Positions 5,653 to 6,153 of a stretch of 6,153 nucleotides of DNA are shown in pieces. A program made the position numbers and the translations under genes. The number at the start of each line of letters is the position of its first letter. Positions within the stretch are counted from its first letter, which is position 1. A model generated the notes under the pieces. It did no database searches, was not told where the DNA came from, and saw only the letters and a program-made list of their open reading frames with translations. The DNA is from DASPMP01 sp035758925 (lineage in GTDB: Bacteria > Gemmatimonadota > Gemmatimonadetes > Gemmatimonadales > Gemmatimonadaceae). The stretch spans positions 1 to 6,153 of the forward strand of contig DASTVV010000224.1 in the NCBI GenBank assembly GCA_035758925.1. The letters are read 5' to 3'.

Positions 5653-6153
5653 CCGACGCGCTGCTCGCCGGACTGAATCCGGCCCAGCGCGAGGCAGTTG
5701 TCTATGGCAACGGACCACTGCTCGTGCTCGCCGGCGCGGGATCCGGCAAGACTCGCGTCCTCACCACTCGCATCACACGCCTGATCGCGAACGAGGGCGT
5801 GGCACCAGAGCGCATTCTCGCGGTGACCTTCACCAACAAGGCCGCCGGCGAAATGCGCGAGCGCATCGCGCGCCAGCTGGGCAACGAGCCGACGGGGATG
5901 TGGATGGGCACCTTCCACGCGATCGGCGCGCGCATCGTGCGGCGAGCCGCCCATCAGCTGCATCGTACGCCGTCCTTCACGATCTACGACGAAGACGAGC
6001 AGCTGTCGGTGATCAAGCGGCTCATGGAACGTCACCGCATCACGCCGAAGCAGTACGCGCCGCGCGCGATCCGCAGCGCGATCAGTGACGCCAAGAACGC
6101 CCTGGTGTCGGTTGACGAGTACAGCCGCCTGGCGCGCGATCCGTTCGCGCAGG
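5649..6153 (+). CDS. pcrA: UvrD/PcrA-type superfamily I DNA helicase, N-terminal part
   Basis: The first 168 residues are visible; the gene runs off the right edge, and the family is usually about 700-800 residues. The protein should be an ATP-driven 3'-5' DNA helicase for repair and for clearing blocked replication forks. The Q motif is LNPAQREAV (9-17, with Q13), the Walker A loop is GAGSGKT (29-35), motif Ia is VTFTNKAAGEMRERI (59-73), and motif Ib includes GTFHA (87-91). YDEDEQ (about residues 111-116) is also typical. The GTG start overlaps the serS stop as GTGA, giving coupling, and only a weak GGA lies nine bases upstream. The N-terminus fits PcrA-like proteins best, but UvrD and Rep share these motifs and the deciding C-terminal region is not in the window. 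Confidence 0.92.
   Translation, partial: MTDALLAGLNPAQREAVVYGNGPLLVLAGAGSGKTRVLTTRITRLIANEGVAPERILAVTFTNKAAGEMRERIARQLGNEPTGMWMGTFHAIGARIVRRAAHQLHRTPSFTIYDEDEQLSVIKRLMERHRITPKQYAPRAIRSAISDAKNALVSVDEYSRLARDPFAQ

Noticed and set aside
3946..5718. A 590-codon open frame on the minus strand opposite the lipoprotein gene and serS
   Set aside because: It is antisense to a clearly real seryl-tRNA synthetase with all its motifs. Its product is rich in Arg, His and Ala with no recognisable domain, as expected for a stop-poor shadow frame in GC-rich DNA.
1..6153. tRNA or rRNA genes, CRISPR arrays, insertion sequences, phage or defence genes
   Set aside because: None seen. The coding is continuous apart from the 147-base divergent region, with no spaced repeats, transposase motifs or terminal inverted repeats.

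Overview
This is a compact, GC-rich bacterial chromosomal window with eight protein genes, almost no non-coding DNA, and no RNA gene, mobile element or CRISPR array that I can see. The phylum is not proven. The mix of a Bacteroidetes-type alternative GlmU-like protein, a stand-alone Roadblock/LC7 protein, GTG starts and high GC suits Gemmatimonadota or a similar high-GC environmental lineage. That is inference from protein flavour, since no marker RNA is present.

The window is organised around one divergent intergenic region (3655-3801). Leftward on the minus strand runs a tight five-gene run: a Roadblock/LC7 protein (3654-3301), a single-domain CheY-like response regulator (3283-2873), a mannose-1-phosphate guanylyltransferase (2876-1839), a GlmU-like nucleotidyltransferase/hexapeptide acyltransferase (1842-622) and a WalJ/YycJ-type metallo-beta-lactamase-fold hydrolase (625 to beyond the left edge). 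The last three junctions are 4-base stop/start overlaps, so these genes are almost certainly one transcript with translational coupling. The run joins a possible GTPase-regulator/phosphorelay pair to nucleotide-sugar supply and a cell-wall-linked hydrolase.

Rightward on the plus strand runs a well-formed sigma70-like promoter, a small unrecognised lipoprotein gene (3802-4374), seryl-tRNA synthetase (4378-5652), and the N-terminal part of a UvrD/PcrA superfamily I helicase (5649 to beyond the right edge). The gaps are 3 bases and then a 4-base overlap, so serS and the helicase are probably transcribed from the promoter in front of the lipoprotein gene.

Most of the content belongs to known families. 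The best candidates for something new are the conserved-looking signalling plus nucleotide-sugar operon, the altered active-site motifs in the guanylyltransferase, and the unrecognised lipoprotein that leads an essential translation gene.
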